From Nitrobacter vulgaris (lineage in GTDB: Bacteria; Pseudomonadota; Alphaproteobacteria; Rhizobiales; Xanthobacteraceae), in assembly GCF_031453995.1 (NCBI RefSeq), contig NZ_JAVDPZ010000002.1, forward strand, positions 124,001 to 188,000: a DNA stretch of 64,000 nucleotides, in the 5' to 3' direction. The position numbers were made by a program, and so were the translations under genes. How positions within the stretch are numbered: the first letter of the stretch is position 1; the number at the start of each line of letters is the position of its first letter. Positions 50,239-58,266 of this stretch are shown here, piece after piece. A model generated the notes under the pieces. That model searched no databases and was not told where the DNA came from. It worked only from the letters and a program-made list of their open reading frames with translations.

Positions 50239-50730
50239 ATGCTACAACTGCGGAATATCGGTCTAGGGTGGCTCCGCTCCGGTCTATGGATCGCCCTGTT
50301 CTCTTGGATTGTCATGGTCGCGCCGGACGACTCCTACGTCCACGCAGCCGAACTCCAGCCGCTGGAAATTGCAACCCAAGCCGGCGTAAGGACGTTCTTG
50401 GTTGAGATGGCGACAACCCCCGAGGAGAAGGCCACCGGATTGATGTATCGAAAGCATCTGCCGGACGGGCAGGGTATGCTGTTCGATTTTTCTCCGGTGC
50501 AGCAGGTGACGATGTGGATGAAGAACACCTACATCCCGCTCGACATGATCTTTATCGGCCCGAGTGGTCGCATCCTGCGGATCGCAGAGAACACCGAGCC
50601 GCTATCGACCCGAATTATCTCTTCACGCGGCCCGGCCAAAGCTGTGCTCGAGGTGATCGGAGGGACTGCGAAAAAGTACGGCATCGCGCGCGGCAACCGG
50701 GTCTCGCATCCGCTCTTTAACGGCCATTGA
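50239..50730 (+). CDS. DUF192-family exported protein
   Basis: A 163-residue protein with a hydrophobic N-terminal segment (GLWIALFSWIVMVAPDD) for export or anchoring, then the DUF192 domain: VEMATTPEEKATGLMYRKHL, GMLFDFSPVQQVTMWMKNTY, PLDMIFIGPSGRILRIAENT. The MWMKNT...PLD signature is diagnostic. Function of the family unknown, perhaps metal or ligand binding in the periplasm. Three possible starts (50212, 50239, 50155) exist; 50239 fits the family best. Followed at 79 bases by tRNA-Pro. Confidence 0.85.
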   Translation: MLQLRNIGLGWLRSGLWIALFSWIVMVAPDDSYVHAAELQPLEIATQAGVRTFLVEMATTPEEKATGLMYRKHLPDGQGMLFDFSPVQQVTMWMKNTYIPLDMIFIGPSGRILRIAENTEPLSTRIISSRGPAKAVLEVIGGTAKKYGIARGNRVSHPLFNGH

Positions 50731-50808
50731 TTCCGCAAATAGCGGAAAGGCTCTGAGCGACTTGCTGGGCCGGCCGGAAGCATGTAACGACATCGTTTCC
50801 CAGCAGAT

Positions 50809-50885
50809 CGGGGTATAGCGCAGCCTGGTAGCGCGGCAGTTTTGGGTACTGCAGGTCGTTGGTTCGAATCCAGCTGCCCCGACCA
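50809..50885 (+). tRNA. tRNA-Pro (anticodon UGG), CCA encoded
   Basis: Full cloverleaf: acceptor CGGGGTA/TGCCCCG, anticodon stem GCAGT/ACTGC with loop TTTGGGT (anticodon TGG), T arm with GGTTCGAATCC, discriminator A at 50882 and CCA at 50883-50885. The opening C is a Pro identity feature. Confidence 0.95.
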
Positions 50886-51007
50886 TTTAAATACTTGAAA
50901 ACACCACATATTTCGTACTACCTCCGATTGTCGCCAGGTGATTCTCCAGTGCGGGGAAGCACCGGGGAAACACGAGGCGCTTTTTGGGCGCCCCGTGCAG
51001 TGGTTTT

Positions 51008-51298
51008 CTAGGCCGTTGCCCTCCCTGCCGCCAGCATGCGCCCCGCCTGGCGGTACGTGATGATTGCGTCAATCACCACCATATTGCCGGGCATCGCATA
51101 GAATTGCCCAACGGCTTTCCGGCCCAGCGGCTTCAACATGCGGGCGGCCTGCCCGGACGGCACGTGGGCCTGAATCACTGCCAAACCATCATCAAGGATC
51201 AGGGATATCGGTACGTTGCGCGCCTTAAGGCGCTCGACGATATCGGTGATGCGGTCGGTGGGGATTTGATCGGCAGAGACTTTCTTCAAAGCGTTCAT
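51008..51298 (-). CDS. Hypothetical protein (96 aa), downstream of tRNA-Pro
   Basis: Begins MNALKKVSADQIPTDRITDI and continues with VPISLILDDGLAVIQAHVP and a basic helical end. A mixed alpha/beta fold. The ATG at 51298 is chosen because AAAGGCAAAC lies upstream. Not recognised. Its place between tRNA-Pro and the tail-fibre gene suggests it may be part of a prophage remnant. Confidence 0.45.
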   Translation of the reverse strand: MNALKKVSADQIPTDRITDIVERLKARNVPISLILDDGLAVIQAHVPSGQAARMLKPLGRKAVGQFYAMPGNMVVIDAIITYRQAGRMLAAGRATA

Positions 51299-51965
51299 AT
51301 CTGTTTGCCTTTCGAGCAAAATTGCATCCGGGGGCGAAATGACCGCAGATAAGGGCAGCCCCGCACGCCTTTAGGCTCGCGCCTTGGACATGCGCGTGCG
51401 GCCCCCGGACTAGAAATTATGATCGCCGACTGACCGGTAACGACATTCGGCTTATCTCAATGGGCTTTCGACCCGCCGTGATGATGCGCCAAAAAATCAG
51501 AAGCGCAAGAGGCGCACGGCTAGGAATCTGCTGTTGCAAGCAGAAGTCAACACGCAGCGCTTTGAACGCTGAGCACTATTGCTGTCGAAAATTATTTTGC
51601 ACGCCGCAGGAATGCGACAAAGTCAACACGAGCGCTTAACCGTTCGCCGCGGCCATCGATACATGGGCGGGGGCAGGTGGGTGGGGGTCACCCCTGGCGG
51701 GGGGCCGATGGTGTCGCCGCCAAACGTCGGAACGCCCCAGCGCTAATTTTTTAGTTTCAGAATCCCTCGGGCCAAAACGAGCGCAAAGCCGCCGTCGTTT
51801 GAGCAATATTGGAATAGACGAACGAGTCGTAGAAAGCCTTACGCTCGAATGCTCAGAGCACAATGCGCTTCCAACTCTCCTCATCCATGATAATATAGCG
51901 ATTGGGTGACACAGCTGCTCCGCCGGCAGCACTGCGCTAAACGCGCCATCGAAAGTGTCGCCGGC
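51299..51965. other. Gene-free stretch in the presumed phage remnant
   Basis: No convincing gene on either strand. Sequence is uneven in GC and has a G-run (gggggtcacccctggcgggg) near 51683. Possibly decayed phage DNA. I see no tRNA-Pro end copy here. Confidence 0.35.
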
Positions 51966-54206
51966 ATGCCCTATCCGACAAAATACACCCGTCAGTACGA
52001 TTTTCAGAGTTACCAGGTCAGCAATCCGACGCGACCGCTGCCTGGCAACCAGGTGAATGTCGATCTCGACAGCGTCAAGGCGTCGGTCGCCGAGATCATC
52101 GACTTTCTGAAAACGTCGATCCGATCGGATGGTCGATTGGCCAATGGCAGCGTCGGCGTCAATCAGCTGGACGCAACATTTCAACTTGGTTTCTCGCTTC
52201 CGACGATGTGGGAGCCGAACGTCGAATACACGACGGACAGCACCGTCTTCTACGCCAACAAGTTTTACATTGCGAACGTCGCGCACACGTCGACAGATGG
52301 CTTCGACGAGAGCAAGTGGGATCTGATCGTCGATTTCGGTGCGGAGGCGACCGCTGCGGCTGCGAGTGCTGCTGCGGCGGCAGCGAGCGCCACCGCTGCG
52401 TCTGGTTCGGCAACGACGGCAACGACCCAGGCGACGAGCTCCGCCGACAGCGCCACCGCGGCGTCAAATAGCGCCACCGCCGCTTCTGGCTCCGCCACGA
52501 CCGCAACGACCCAGGCGACCGCCGCTTCCAACAGCGCAACGGCTGCGGACGCCAGCGCGGATGCAGCGGAAGCCAGTGCGACTTCCGCCGATGGCAGCGC
52601 GGATGCTGCCGCAGCGAGTGCGACTGCAGCAGCGAGTGCGGTGCCGGCGGGCGGTACGACAGGGCAGGTGCTGACCAAGGCGTCGGATGCTGACGGGGAT
52701 AACGAGTGGGCGGACGCCCCTGCCGGGGGTGCGCTCGACGTAATCCACATCAAGGACTACGGCGGGGTCGGTGACGGCTCCACTGACGACACGACCGCGC
52801 TCCTGGCGTGGCTGGCTGCGATCAACGCGAGCACTGATCACAACGTCACCGCCGTACTTGGCAACGGCGACTATCAGCTCGCCTCCGGCACAGCCACTAG
52901 CGGCCTTGTCATCACTCGTGACAACGTCACGATCGACGGCACAGGCGCGACCATCACCCTCACGGGCACTGGGGTTATACCTGCTGTCTTTCAGACCGAC
53001 GGTCAAAGCAACATCACGTATCGAAACATTCGGTTCATTGGCAACTGCCAGGCCAACGCTTTCGCCAACGGTGCAGCAATATGGTTCGTGAATTACACCG
53101 TAGGTAGCTGTTCCGGGTTTCTCGTTGAGCAATGCTATTTCGAGAACTTCAAGGGCGATTATTGGGTTTTCAGTGAGAACTACGAAGCCCGTGCCATGTC
53201 GAACATTGTCATCCGCGACAACATCGCTGTCAGTAAGACAGGCAATGCTCGTGGGCCTGCGGTGATTACAATTTCGTCGTCTTTTTGCGGGGTGTTGGGA
53301 TCTGGCGACTCCGGCTATCTGCTGACCGAAGTCCTGATTGAGAACAATGTGGTTCACGCCGATTACATCAAGAGCGGCGTCATCGTGCAAAATCAAGTGT
53401 ATAATTTTACGATCCAGAACAACACGATCTGGAACGCGGGGCAGCAGGGTATCTCGAATGATTGCGGTGCTTACGCAATCCTTATTTACGCGAACGCGCC
53501 ATTTTTTAACGGTAAGTACGGACGAACTACAGGAAACAAGATTCACTCACCGCGTTCGATTGGTATCTACCAAGCGAACATCTGGCCCGGAAGCATCATT
53601 AACGACAACCTGATCGTTAGTCAGGGACCGGACACGCTAAACAGTACGCTACCGAAAGGCGGCATATGTTTGAATGGCTCTTATGAGACAACGGTCATAG
53701 GCAACACCATCGTCAACACGACGGTGGATGCGATTTGGTGTAACACGGCTCCGACTACGAACACCTGTCTGAACATCGCGAACAACACCATTCGCGGTGC
53801 TGATCGCGGCATCGTGTTTGAAAGTGCCACGTACAACGGCAGCAACATTGTTGTTCAGGACAACATAATCCAAGACGCCGGGACAAAAGGAATTATTTGC
53901 CGGAGTTATACTGGTGCTACCACAAATGATATTACGGTTCGGAATAACCAAATATGGTTGGCGGCAGCATCGTCCGTTGGGATCGAGTTTGATAGTCCGA
54001 CGAGTACGTATCAACTGTTCTATTGCAACGTCCAAGGCAATACGATCCGATCTGGTGCTGCATCGATCATTGGCATCAAATTCAACGGCTTTACAAATAC
54101 GGGTAGCTTTATCACCCAGAATAGGTTTTGCAGGACGTTCTCTGCCACTGTTCAAACCACTGGTTCGACGGGCATCACCGCGTCCGACAACTTAAACCAG
54201 CTCTAA
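51966..54206 (+). CDS. Phage tail-fibre/tail-spike-type protein with pectate-lyase-like beta helix
   Basis: A 746-residue protein. Residues 1-100: the tail-attachment domain (MPYPTKYTRQYDFQSYQVSN..., VKASVAEIIDFLKTSIRSDG) shared with T7-like tail fibres. Residues about 105-220: Ala/Thr/Ser repeats (ATAASGSATTATTQAT occurs twice) forming a trimeric stalk. Residues about 240-740: right-handed beta helix with DVIHIKDYGGVGDGSTDDT, the opening of pectate-lyase superfamily spikes, and many NNT/NNx turns. Degrades or binds surface polysaccharide. ATG at 51966 chosen. No capsid or tail-assembly genes are near. Confidence 0.85.
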   Translation: MPYPTKYTRQYDFQSYQVSNPTRPLPGNQVNVDLDSVKASVAEIIDFLKTSIRSDGRLANGSVGVNQLDATFQLGFSLPTMWEPNVEYTTDSTVFYANKFYIANVAHTSTDGFDESKWDLIVDFGAEATAAAASAAAAAASATAASGSATTATTQATSSADSATAASNSATAASGSATTATTQATAASNSATAADASADAAEASATSADGSADAAAASATAAASAVPAGGTTGQVLTKASDADGDNEWADAPAGGALDVIHIKDYGGVGDGSTDDTTALLAWLAAINASTDHNVTAVLGNGDYQLASGTATSGLVITRDNVTIDGTGATITLTGTGVIPAVFQTDGQSNITYRNIRFIGNCQANAFANGAAIWFVNYTVGSCSGFLVEQCYFENFKGDYWVFSENYEARAMSNIVIRDNIAVSKTGNARGPAVITISSSFCGVLGSGDSGYLLTEVLIENNVVHADYIKSGVIVQNQVYNFTIQNNTIWNAGQQGISNDCGAYAILIYANAPFFNGKYGRTTGNKIHSPRSIGIYQANIWPGSIINDNLIVSQGPDTLNSTLPKGGICLNGSYETTVIGNTIVNTTVDAIWCNTAPTTNTCLNIANNTIRGADRGIVFESATYNGSNIVVQDNIIQDAGTKGIICRSYTGATTNDITVRNNQIWLAAASSVGIEFDSPTSTYQLFYCNVQGNTIRSGAASIIGIKFNGFTNTGSFITQNRFCRTFSATVQTTGSTGITASDNLNQL

Positions 54207-54285
54207 GGCATCACTAAATTGGAAGTTGCGCAACAATCCGTCGTGAATCACGTTGTGCTCTTGAAGAACAGCGCCGCCCGAAACC

Positions 54286-54783
54286 TCACCATCGGTCTCC
54301 AGTTTTCGCGGAGGTTAGCCATCTCGCGGCTCGTTCCACATCTGGCGAATTCTCGGCAGGAAATCGTTCAAGAAACTCCGCAACTCGGAATGGCCCCGGT
54401 TTGATCTCGAGCATGAGCGCCGAAGACGTCATGGCGACGACCGTATGCCATGCCCCTGCAGTGATTTGCGAGATCGGTATCGATCCTGCGGTGAGCTCGA
54501 TTCTCTCAGCGACATGCCCGTCATCGGAGAATAGCAGCAGAGCGAGCGTCCCCCGCATCGGGACAATCATTTCCCACTGCTCAGGATGGCGATGCGGTTG
54601 CATATAGGTGCCTTGATCGAAAGCAACGAGCAACCGTTGCGTCGGATCAGCATGACTTTCGTGGAGGAGAAGGTGTGATCGCCTGCGCGGAGACATTTTC
54701 GCGTCGCTGAGAAGCCTGTCGCAAGTACTGGCTCCGACTGACGCGAATCCATCGACGTTGGTTGTCCAATCGAAAAACTTCAT
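54286..54783 (-). CDS. WbuC-family cupin-fold metalloprotein
   Basis: A 165-residue protein with the WbuC pattern: LLSDAKMSPRRRSHLLLHES, then PTQRLLVAFDQGTYMQPHRH, PEQWEMIVPMRGTLALLLFS, and DDGHVAERIEL. The cupin-type metal site is PHRH with the Glu of EQWEM. WbuC proteins occur beside O-antigen loci and are of uncertain enzymatic role, perhaps in sugar biosynthesis. No sugar genes flank it. Starts at 54783. Confidence 0.8.
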   Translation of the reverse strand: MKFFDWTTNVDGFASVGASTCDRLLSDAKMSPRRRSHLLLHESHADPTQRLLVAFDQGTYMQPHRHPEQWEMIVPMRGTLALLLFSDDGHVAERIELTAGSIPISQITAGAWHTVVAMTSSALMLEIKPGPFRVAEFLERFPAENSPDVERAARWLTSAKTGDRW

Positions 54784-54865
54784 TCAAGTCTATCCAAGTC
54801 ATAATTGAGACAGTCGGGTTGGCAGATCGATCCGGTGGGTTAGTGGCGGCACGGGGTCGACGGAA

Positions 54866-55141
54866 TCAATCGCCGTGCCTGTCTTCGTCTTCGTCTTTGT
54901 CTTCGTCGTCGCAAACGTCCATCTTCTTCAGGCCGGCCTCCGCTTCGGCCCGGGTCTTGAAGACTCCGAGGCTCACGATAGTCGACGGGGTCGCCCCGGT
55001 CGCCGGCCTCTTGTCCACTATGGTGCACCTCTTCGTCGCGGTATCGCGGATGACGTAGTATTCCTCGTGATGGACTTTCGTCTGGGCGAACGCCGGCGTG
55101 GCCGTAAATGAGATGAGCGCGCTTAGGGCAAATGTCTTCAC
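54866..55141 (-). CDS. Small exported acidic protein, copy 1
   Basis: A 91-residue protein: signal peptide VKTFALSALISFTATPAFA, then VHHEEYYVIRDTATKRCTIV and an acidic tail (CDDEDKDEDEDRHGD). The core EEYYVxRDxATKRCTIVD is shared with the adjacent gene at 55267. The GTG start at 55141 follows AAGGAACATTCT, better than the ATG five codons upstream. An exact EcfG promoter lies 28 bases before. Envelope stress role likely. Confidence 0.65.
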   Translation of the reverse strand: MKTFALSALISFTATPAFAQTKVHHEEYYVIRDTATKRCTIVDKRPATGATPSTIVSLGVFKTRAEAEAGLKKMDVCDDEDKDEDEDRHGD

Positions 55142-55168
55142 AGAATGTTCCTTCATTGAGGCAGCCAG

Positions 55169-55194
55169 AACGCGGGTGCCCCGCCTATCGTTCC
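55169..55194 (-). promoter_or_regulatory. EcfG promoter
   Basis: Reverse strand: GGAAC, 17-base spacer, CGTT, exact consensus. Just upstream of the exported acidic protein at 54866-55141. Confidence 0.65.
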
Positions 55195-55214
55195 TTCACG
55201 GGATTGGACGCACG

Positions 55215-55245
55215 AAAAGCCCCGCCGGAGACAGCCGGCGGGGCT
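55215..55245 (-). terminator. Rho-independent terminator
   Basis: Stem AGCCCCGCCGG/CCGGCGGGGCT (11 bp, perfect) followed by four U on the reverse strand. Ends the message of 55267-55524 before the next copy of the family. Confidence 0.8.
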
Positions 55246-55266
55246 AAATAAATAAGGGGAACTGAA

Positions 55267-55524
55267 TCAATCGTCGTGGTCGTGCGTTGGCTCGTCCGTC
55301 TCGCAGACCTCCATGGTCTTCATGCCGGTCTCGGCTTCGGTCCGGGTTCCGAAGATGCCGTGGTCGACGATGGTTGTGGTAACGGTTGGCTTTTGGTCCA
55401 CGATGGTGCACCGCTTGGTCGCCGGATCGCGCACCACGTAATATTCCTCGTGAACCGTCGCCGTTTGCGCCAGTGCCGACGTGGCCGCGAGTGCAATGAG
55501 CGCGGTGAGGACGAATCTCTTCAT
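55267..55524 (-). CDS. Small exported acidic protein, copy 2
   Basis: An 85-residue paralogue of 54866-55141: signal peptide MKRFVLTALIALAATSALA, then VHEEYYVVRDPATKRCTIVD and an acidic His-rich tail (CETDEPTHDHDD). The His/Asp-rich end could bind divalent metal. Its terminator lies between the two genes, so each has its own transcript although adjacent and on the same strand. AAAGGAAGCTTAC precedes the ATG. Confidence 0.65.
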   Translation of the reverse strand: MKRFVLTALIALAATSALAQTATVHEEYYVVRDPATKRCTIVDQKPTVTTTIVDHGIFGTRTEAETGMKTMEVCETDEPTHDHDD

Positions 55525-55558
55525 GTAAGCTTCCTTTCGTTTGCTCTTAGCTCTTCGT

Positions 55559-55747
55559 CTACGGCAGAATGTCGCTCTTTCCCGGCTTGGCGTACTTGAT
55601 GTTCTCGTCGCCGCCCTTCTTTATCTTCTCGGCCATTTCCTTATCCGCTTCCTTGGTCAGCTGTTCCATGGTCTTGCCGAGCGTCTTCTTCGGATCCTGC
55701 TTCGGCTCGCCCGCAGGGGGAAAGTTCGTGCTGCTGTCGTTGCCCAT
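55559..55747 (-). CDS. Small soluble helical protein (62 aa)
   Basis: Reads MGNDSSTNFPPAGEPKQDPK, KTLGKTMEQLTKEADKEMAE, then KIKKGGDENIKYAKPGKSD. Highly charged, mostly one amphipathic helix. AAAAGGACATTCAC before the ATG is a good ribosome-binding site. Looks like one of the short stress-induced proteins of Bradyrhizobium, but I see no exact EcfG site. Function unknown. Confidence 0.55.
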   Translation of the reverse strand: MGNDSSTNFPPAGEPKQDPKKTLGKTMEQLTKEADKEMAEKIKKGGDENIKYAKPGKSDILP

Positions 55748-55868
55748 GTGAATGTCCTTTTCGTTAGGCCTCGGAGGACAACAGGTGACTTCTGGAGGGT
55801 TCCTCGGTGCAGCGGTTTGCTCAACACGATTTCCGGGATGCCTTCACGCGTCCGTGCGCTACCGCATA

Positions 55869-55893
55869 GGAACGGTCACTGCCGGGTAAGGTT
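55869..55893 (+). promoter_or_regulatory. EcfG-like promoter, imperfect
   Basis: GGAAC, 16-base spacer, GGTT (consensus CGTT). Ends 27 bases before the membrane-protein gene at 55921. Confidence 0.4.
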
Positions 55894-55920
55894 GCTTTCA
55901 AACAAGCATGGAGCGCAGCC

Positions 55921-56115
55921 ATGACCTTCCCGGAAAACAACGACCCTTTCAGGAACACGCGCACTCCACAGCGTTTCAGCCGCACCACCGTCTGGGCTAT
56001 CGCGGGGGCAGTCGTCCTACTGCTGTTCGGCCTCTTATTCTTCACCTCGGGGCGCCACGATAAGTCCGCTGAGAATCCGCCGCCGTCCGGGACGCAGGCG
56101 CAACCGCAGAGATGA
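55921..56115 (+). CDS. Small single-span membrane protein (64 aa)
   Basis: Begins MTFPENNDPFRNTRTPQRFS, then one span (VWAIAGAVVLLLFGLLFF) and a polar Pro/Gln-rich tail. The polar N-terminus is cytoplasmic. Ribosome-binding site is weak (GGAGCGCAGCC). The EcfG-like site 27 bases upstream suggests stress control. Function unknown. Confidence 0.6.
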   Translation: MTFPENNDPFRNTRTPQRFSRTTVWAIAGAVVLLLFGLLFFTSGRHDKSAENPPPSGTQAQPQR

Positions 56116-56210
56116 GGATAGGCTGCGATACTTGACGGGACGGAATTCTGCGACCAGCGGGACAGTCACTGGAAAGGCGATGCGCGGCGTTTTGCCTGCC
56201 GCCTGACGAA

Positions 56211-56235
56211 GGAACGCCACGCAAGCGCTACCGTT
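56211..56235 (+). promoter_or_regulatory. EcfG promoter
   Basis: GGAAC, 16-base spacer, CGTT, exact consensus. It precedes the 54-residue gene at 56318 by 82 bases. Confidence 0.65.
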
Positions 56236-56317
56236 GATCCTCCATCATCGCCCCCGATCCCCGGCAGTTATCGATGACTGAGAGCCGCGCGCGCTCCCGC
56301 CTCCAGTGGAGCGAGCG

Positions 56318-56482
56318 ATGTGCGGGAAATGCGACACTCTGCGGCGGGAGATAGCTCTCGCGCGGGGCCTCTTAGCCGATCTCACGGACCCGAGCAGCAT
56401 CGCACTCGTCATGGCGGACATCGAGCTTCTCGAAGAGAACCTGGTCGAACTGATAGCGACGCACTATCCCGCCGTGAAGTAG
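56318..56482 (+). CDS. 54-residue soluble protein
   Basis: Reads MCGKCDTLRREIALARGLLA, then DLTDPSSIALVMADIELLEE and a short end. A C-x2-C at residues 2-5 and one long amphipathic helix; GTGGAG lies 7 bases before the ATG. An exact EcfG promoter is upstream. Fits a small stress-induced helical protein with a metal- or thiol-active N-terminus. Function unknown. Confidence 0.65.
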   Translation: MCGKCDTLRREIALARGLLADLTDPSSIALVMADIELLEENLVELIATHYPAVK

Positions 56483-56647
56483 GCTCGCGCATGGGAACGG
56501 GAAGTCTGGAACAAAATTATTTCGCCAGGCCGCGGCTTGTCTCCTGCCTGTTGGCCGTCACGGTCCCGCGTCTCTAATGCACCCAGGAGTCGGGCCGTGC
56601 GCTCAACGCGGGGCACTGCGGGTCGCGGCATCCCGAGCGACGAGTTC

Positions 56648-56672
56648 GGAACCATCGCTCGGGCGATCCGTT
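56648..56672 (+). promoter_or_regulatory. EcfG promoter
   Basis: GGAAC, 16-base spacer, CGTT, exact consensus. Ends 72 bases before the two-gene operon of small membrane proteins (56745-56983). Confidence 0.65.
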
Positions 56673-56744
56673 TTGTCCCGCACTGAACAGAAGAGCCCAC
56701 CGAGCGAGAAGCGAGCTTCAATACTCAGCATTAGGAGAATCACG

Positions 56745-56903
56745 ATGGCGAGAATGGAAGATGGACATATCGTCGAAACCGCGATGGAAGCACGTGGCGC
56801 GGAGCGCGGCCCCACGGTGCGCAACGTTCTGGTCGCGGGGACGGCGCTGGTCATAGCGGCCTTCGTGCTCGTCTACATCCTGTATTTCGGAGGCGGGAAA
56901 TAA
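56745..56903 (+). CDS. 52-residue single-span membrane protein
   Basis: Reads MARMEDGHIVETAMEARGAE, then a span (VRNVLVAGTALVIAAFVLVY) and ILYFGGGK. TTAGGAGAATCACG before the ATG is a strong ribosome-binding site. Its stop overlaps the start of the 26-residue gene by one base (TAATG), so the two are translated together from an EcfG promoter. A stress-induced membrane pair is implied. Function unknown. Confidence 0.7.
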   Translation: MARMEDGHIVETAMEARGAERGPTVRNVLVAGTALVIAAFVLVYILYFGGGK

Positions 56904-56983
56904 TGGGACGGGGAATCCTGCTCTGGCTTATCGGCGTGCCTATTCCGGTGATCCTTCTTCTGTGGCTGTTCTTCGGCCGCTGA
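56903..56983 (+). CDS. 26-residue hydrophobic membrane protein, copy 2
   Basis: MGRGILLWLIGVPIPVILLL, then WLFFGR. It differs from copy 1 at 47341-47421 by Arg/Lys and Ile/Leu near the start and Arg/Ser at the end, while the nucleotide sequences have diverged more, which signals selection on the protein. Starts inside the TAATG overlap with the preceding gene. Confidence 0.75.
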   Translation: MGRGILLWLIGVPIPVILLLWLFFGR

Positions 56984-57066
56984 CGACCGAATCCGTCGCT
57001 TTCCCGTCACGGGCGTCCCGTACTTTTCGATACGGAATATTTATTCAAGCAAAGGACTAGCATTCA

Positions 57067-57420
57067 ATGACCCTTGAAGCGAGCGAGACTGGCAATCTGA
57101 TCGGAAGCGACAAGGTCCAGGGCACGACGGTGTACGGGGCCGACGGCCAGGAGATTGGAACAATCGAGCGCGTCATGATCGAGAAGGTGAGTGGTCGCGT
57201 GTCGTACGCGGTCCTCGGCTTCGGCGGATTCCTCGGCATCGGCAGCGACTACTACCCGCTCCCCTGGCACAGCCTGAAATACGACACGGGAATCGGAGGG
57301 TACCGGGTCGGCGTTACGGAGGAGCAGCTCAAGAACGCCCCGAAGTACGCGGACGAGAGCAGCTGGAGCTGGTCGGACCCGAGCCGGACCAAGGCGGTCG
57401 ACGATTACTACTCTCTCTGA
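57067..57420 (+). CDS. PRC-barrel-domain protein, copy 2
   Basis: A 117-residue paralogue of 46108-46536: TGNLIGSDKVQGTTVYGADG, QEIGTIERVMIEKVSGRVSY, AVLGFGGFLGIGSDYYPLPW, and HSLKYDTGIGGYRV. One PRC-barrel, with an acidic end (WSDPSRTKAVDDYYSL) containing the same DDYY motif as copy 1. Converges with the acetyltransferase gene at 57408; the two overlap by 13 bases at their ends. No EcfG site was found upstream. Confidence 0.85.
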   Translation: MTLEASETGNLIGSDKVQGTTVYGADGQEIGTIERVMIEKVSGRVSYAVLGFGGFLGIGSDYYPLPWHSLKYDTGIGGYRVGVTEEQLKNAPKYADESSWSWSDPSRTKAVDDYYSL

Positions 57421-57965
57421 AGACCGGAGCTTCGCGCGCGGCCTGATGAGCGGCCGCGCGTTTTCCGCACAAGGACACCCCACACAACATGAACGGTGAA
57501 GCTATCGTGAAACCCTGATGCGAAGTGCAACGCTTCCTCACGCACGCCAAGTTTCTCGTAAAGCGCGATCGCCGGTTCGTCACCATAGTCGGCTTGAACG
57601 AAGATGACCCACGCGCTCCGTCGAGCGGCAATCTCCCGCAAGCAGTTGATCAGGGAGGTCGCAATACCTCTCCGCCGATGCTTCAAACTGACGGCGAGAT
57701 CGTAAATATAGAACTCGCTGCGCGCCCTTTCGAACTTCTCTAGCTCATAGGCGACGAGCCCACCCACGACCTCCTGGCCGGCCATCGCAGCCAGGACGGC
57801 GACATGCTCCTTGGAGAGAAGGCTCTTCAAATAAGGTTCGGTCGGCGGCTCCGCCGTATACGTCTCCGGGTCCGCAAACGCGTCGCCGAACAAAGAGTTC
57901 AGCATCCGGAGATGCGGAAGATCAGAGGGACCGAGGCGACGGACCGTAATAGACGAACTGGACAT
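57408..57965 (-). CDS. AAC(3)-I-family aminoglycoside N-acetyltransferase-like protein (GNAT)
   Basis: A 185-residue GNAT. Family markers: LNSLFGDAFADPETYTAEPP near residue 22, GGLVAYELEKFERARSEFYI, YDLAVSLKHRRRGIATSLIN containing the acetyl-CoA R-R-x-G-I-A loop, and IFVQADYGDEPAIALYEKLG then VREEALHF. These are the landmarks of AAC(3)-I enzymes, which acetylate the 3-amino group of gentamicin-like drugs. Chromosomal homologues exist in many environmental bacteria, so resistance is unproven. The last 30 residues are extra compared with the family and overlap the end of 57067-57420. Confidence 0.82.
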   Translation of the reverse strand: MSSSSITVRRLGPSDLPHLRMLNSLFGDAFADPETYTAEPPTEPYLKSLLSKEHVAVLAAMAGQEVVGGLVAYELEKFERARSEFYIYDLAVSLKHRRRGIATSLINCLREIAARRSAWVIFVQADYGDEPAIALYEKLGVREEALHFASGFHDSFTVHVVWGVLVRKTRGRSSGRARSSGLQRE

Positions 57966-58266
57966 TCAAATGCTTCCGCATGGACGCCGTTATTAATATA
58001 TGATCAGAGCAGCGCTGCTGTACGAGCGCAAGGCGGAAGGTCTCGCCGCGGTCTCCCAAATCGGCCTCGCTCATTGGGGATATTCACGAGGCCCCATCCA
58101 CCCGGGATGCAGAAATAGCTGATTAATTCCCGTGGGAATAGGAACGTTCGGTCGCTCCTCACATTATGGGATGCTGGATGGCTTTCCTTTTCACCAACCA
58201 GTCACCTGCCAGCCGTCCCTTCGGGGGGCGGCGCCACGCGAGGGATTATCCTCGAAGGAAACCACC
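57966..58266. other. Gene-free stretch upstream of the DUF892 gene
   Basis: No gene. It includes the EcfG-like site at 58141-58165 and an AGCAGCGCTGCT palindrome near 58008. Confidence 0.4.
58141..58165 (+). promoter_or_regulatory. EcfG-like promoter, imperfect
   Basis: GGAAC, 16-base spacer, CATT (consensus CGTT). Lies about 100 bases before the DUF892 gene. Confidence 0.4.

Noticed and set aside
52290..52640. Possible CRISPR or tandem-repeat array
   Set aside because: The repeats are codon-level Ala/Thr/Ser stalk repeats inside the tail-fibre gene, with no constant repeat/spacer layout. No CRISPR array or cas gene was seen anywhere.
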